A stretch of 64,000 bases of DNA, taken from the NCBI RefSeq assembly GCF_014077005.1, contig NZ_JACGVC010000045.1, positions 62,001 to 126,000 of the forward strand, in the 5' to 3' direction. Of this stretch, positions 63,673 through 64,000 are shown piece by piece. The notes under the pieces are model-generated. The model did not search any database. It was given only the letters and a program-made list of their open reading frames with translations, and was not told where the DNA came from. The number at the start of each line of letters is the position of its first letter. Within the stretch, counting starts at the first letter, position 1. The translations under genes and the position numbers were made by a program. Source of the stretch: Colwellia sp. MB3u-45 (GTDB taxonomy: Bacteria; Pseudomonadota; Gammaproteobacteria; Enterobacterales; Alteromonadaceae).

Positions 63673-64000
63673 ATGTCAGTAATAAAGCAATATCAACAAC
63701 TTGTTGAGCATGAAGCACTTAACCTCGATGTTGAACAATACAAAGCCGCCCTTGCTTTGGATAAACTTTCGCAAAAATTAATATCTGCCCAAGCTCAAAC
63801 ACCACTACTTGCCGTCATAAAAAACTTATTTACCAAGAATGAACCCATTCAGGGGATCTATTTTCATGGCCGAGTTGGTCGTGGAAAAACTATGTTGATG
63901 GACTTATTTTATCAACAACTTAATCTAACACGCAAAAGGCGTATTCACTTTCATCATTTTATGGAAAGTGTGCACCAGCTGTTGAATGATTTTAGTGGTA
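63673..64000 (+). CDS. zapE: Cell division protein ZapE, N-terminal part (AFG1-like ATPase)
   Basis: 109 codons before the window end. MSVIKQYQQLVEHEALNLDV leads to IQGIYFHGRVGRGKTMLMDL, a Walker A motif in the GxVGRGKTxLMDxFY form, and RRIHFHHFMESVHQLLNDF, the KxRxHFHxFM block of the AFG1/ZapE family. ZapE binds FtsZ at the constriction site under stress. The rest of the gene lies outside. Confidence 0.93.
   Translation, partial: MSVIKQYQQLVEHEALNLDVEQYKAALALDKLSQKLISAQAQTPLLAVIKNLFTKNEPIQGIYFHGRVGRGKTMLMDLFYQQLNLTRKRRIHFHHFMESVHQLLNDFSG

Overview
The window reads as chromosomal DNA of an AT-rich marine gammaproteobacterium of the Alteromonadales, most like Colwellia or Thalassotalea. This is inferred from gene content (AceK, HolD/RimI, YajC-SecD-SecF, Lol, MsbA-LpxK-Trm112-KdsB, Bfr/Bfd, DUF2897, a GlyGly-CTERM protein) and from low GC in spacers. 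No rRNA, CRISPR array, integrase or complete insertion sequence was seen. There is one tRNA (Trp).

Layout. 1-5.1 kb: the end of a carbohydrate-type locus on the + strand: a partial flavin-dependent tryptophan-halogenase-family gene, a GMC oxidoreductase, its gluconate-2-dehydrogenase subunit-3-like Tat partner and a DUF1080 (3-keto-glycoside hydrolase type) protein. A decayed GH32 fructosidase follows on the other strand. 5.1-9.5 kb (-): delta-class-like carbonic anhydrase, rimI and holD (ATGA overlap), tRNA-Trp, aceK. 9.7-15.4 kb (+): queA, tgt, yajC, secD, secF. 15.9-17.2 kb (-): two different bacterioferritin subunits and bfd, with a Fur-box-like site. 17.5-20.2 kb (+): arsR, a GAPDH and arsJ, the organoarsenical route of arsenate resistance. 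20.3-22.2 kb: sulfotransferase-like, beta-carbonic anhydrase, ppiC.

22.3-29.4 kb is an accessory island. A 43-44 bp imperfect inverted repeat (22278-22321 and 29338-29380) brackets it. Inside are: (a) a three-gene minus-strand operon of a 117-aa unknown protein with an apparent ATT start, a WYL-domain regulator and a PD-(D/E)XK nuclease-family protein; (b) two divergent unknown genes; the shared promoter region carries two copies of the same 17-bp palindrome; (c) a DUF4124 protein; (d) a 145-bp MITE-like element; (e) a HigA-like antitoxin with a disrupted 5' end and a 69-aa partner; (f) two further unknown genes. A 20-bp direct repeat (27175-27194 and 29297-29316) brackets the last part. This island, above all its regulator/nuclease operon with twin operators, is the best candidate for an undescribed (possibly defence) system.

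29.4-33.7 kb (-): a DUF2897 protein and a vitamin B12 uptake operon (btuD, btuC, cobO/btuR, btuF) under a cobalamin riboswitch. 33.9-35.9 kb: an M13 (PepO-type) lipoprotein peptidase. 36.6-40.7 kb: an RND efflux pair. 40.8-41.7 kb: an intact glutathione S-transferase preceded by the decayed 3' half of a second copy. 42.1 kb: a small lipoprotein. 42.8-46.1 kb: lolCDE. 46.2-53.4 kb: DUF2062, comEC, msbA, lpxK, Trm112-family, kdsB. 53.6-57.6 kb: azlCD, an exported M18 aminopeptidase, an acyltransferase. 58.4-64 kb: hpf, arfB, an exported cyclophilin with a GlyGly-CTERM-like tail, lepB, a secreted unknown, a SpoU-family methyltransferase, a cold-shock protein and the start of zapE (cut by the window end).

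Start sites were moved from the longest frame where ribosome binding sites, overlaps or family length argued for it; each case is stated. All family assignments come from reading motifs by eye, without database searches.
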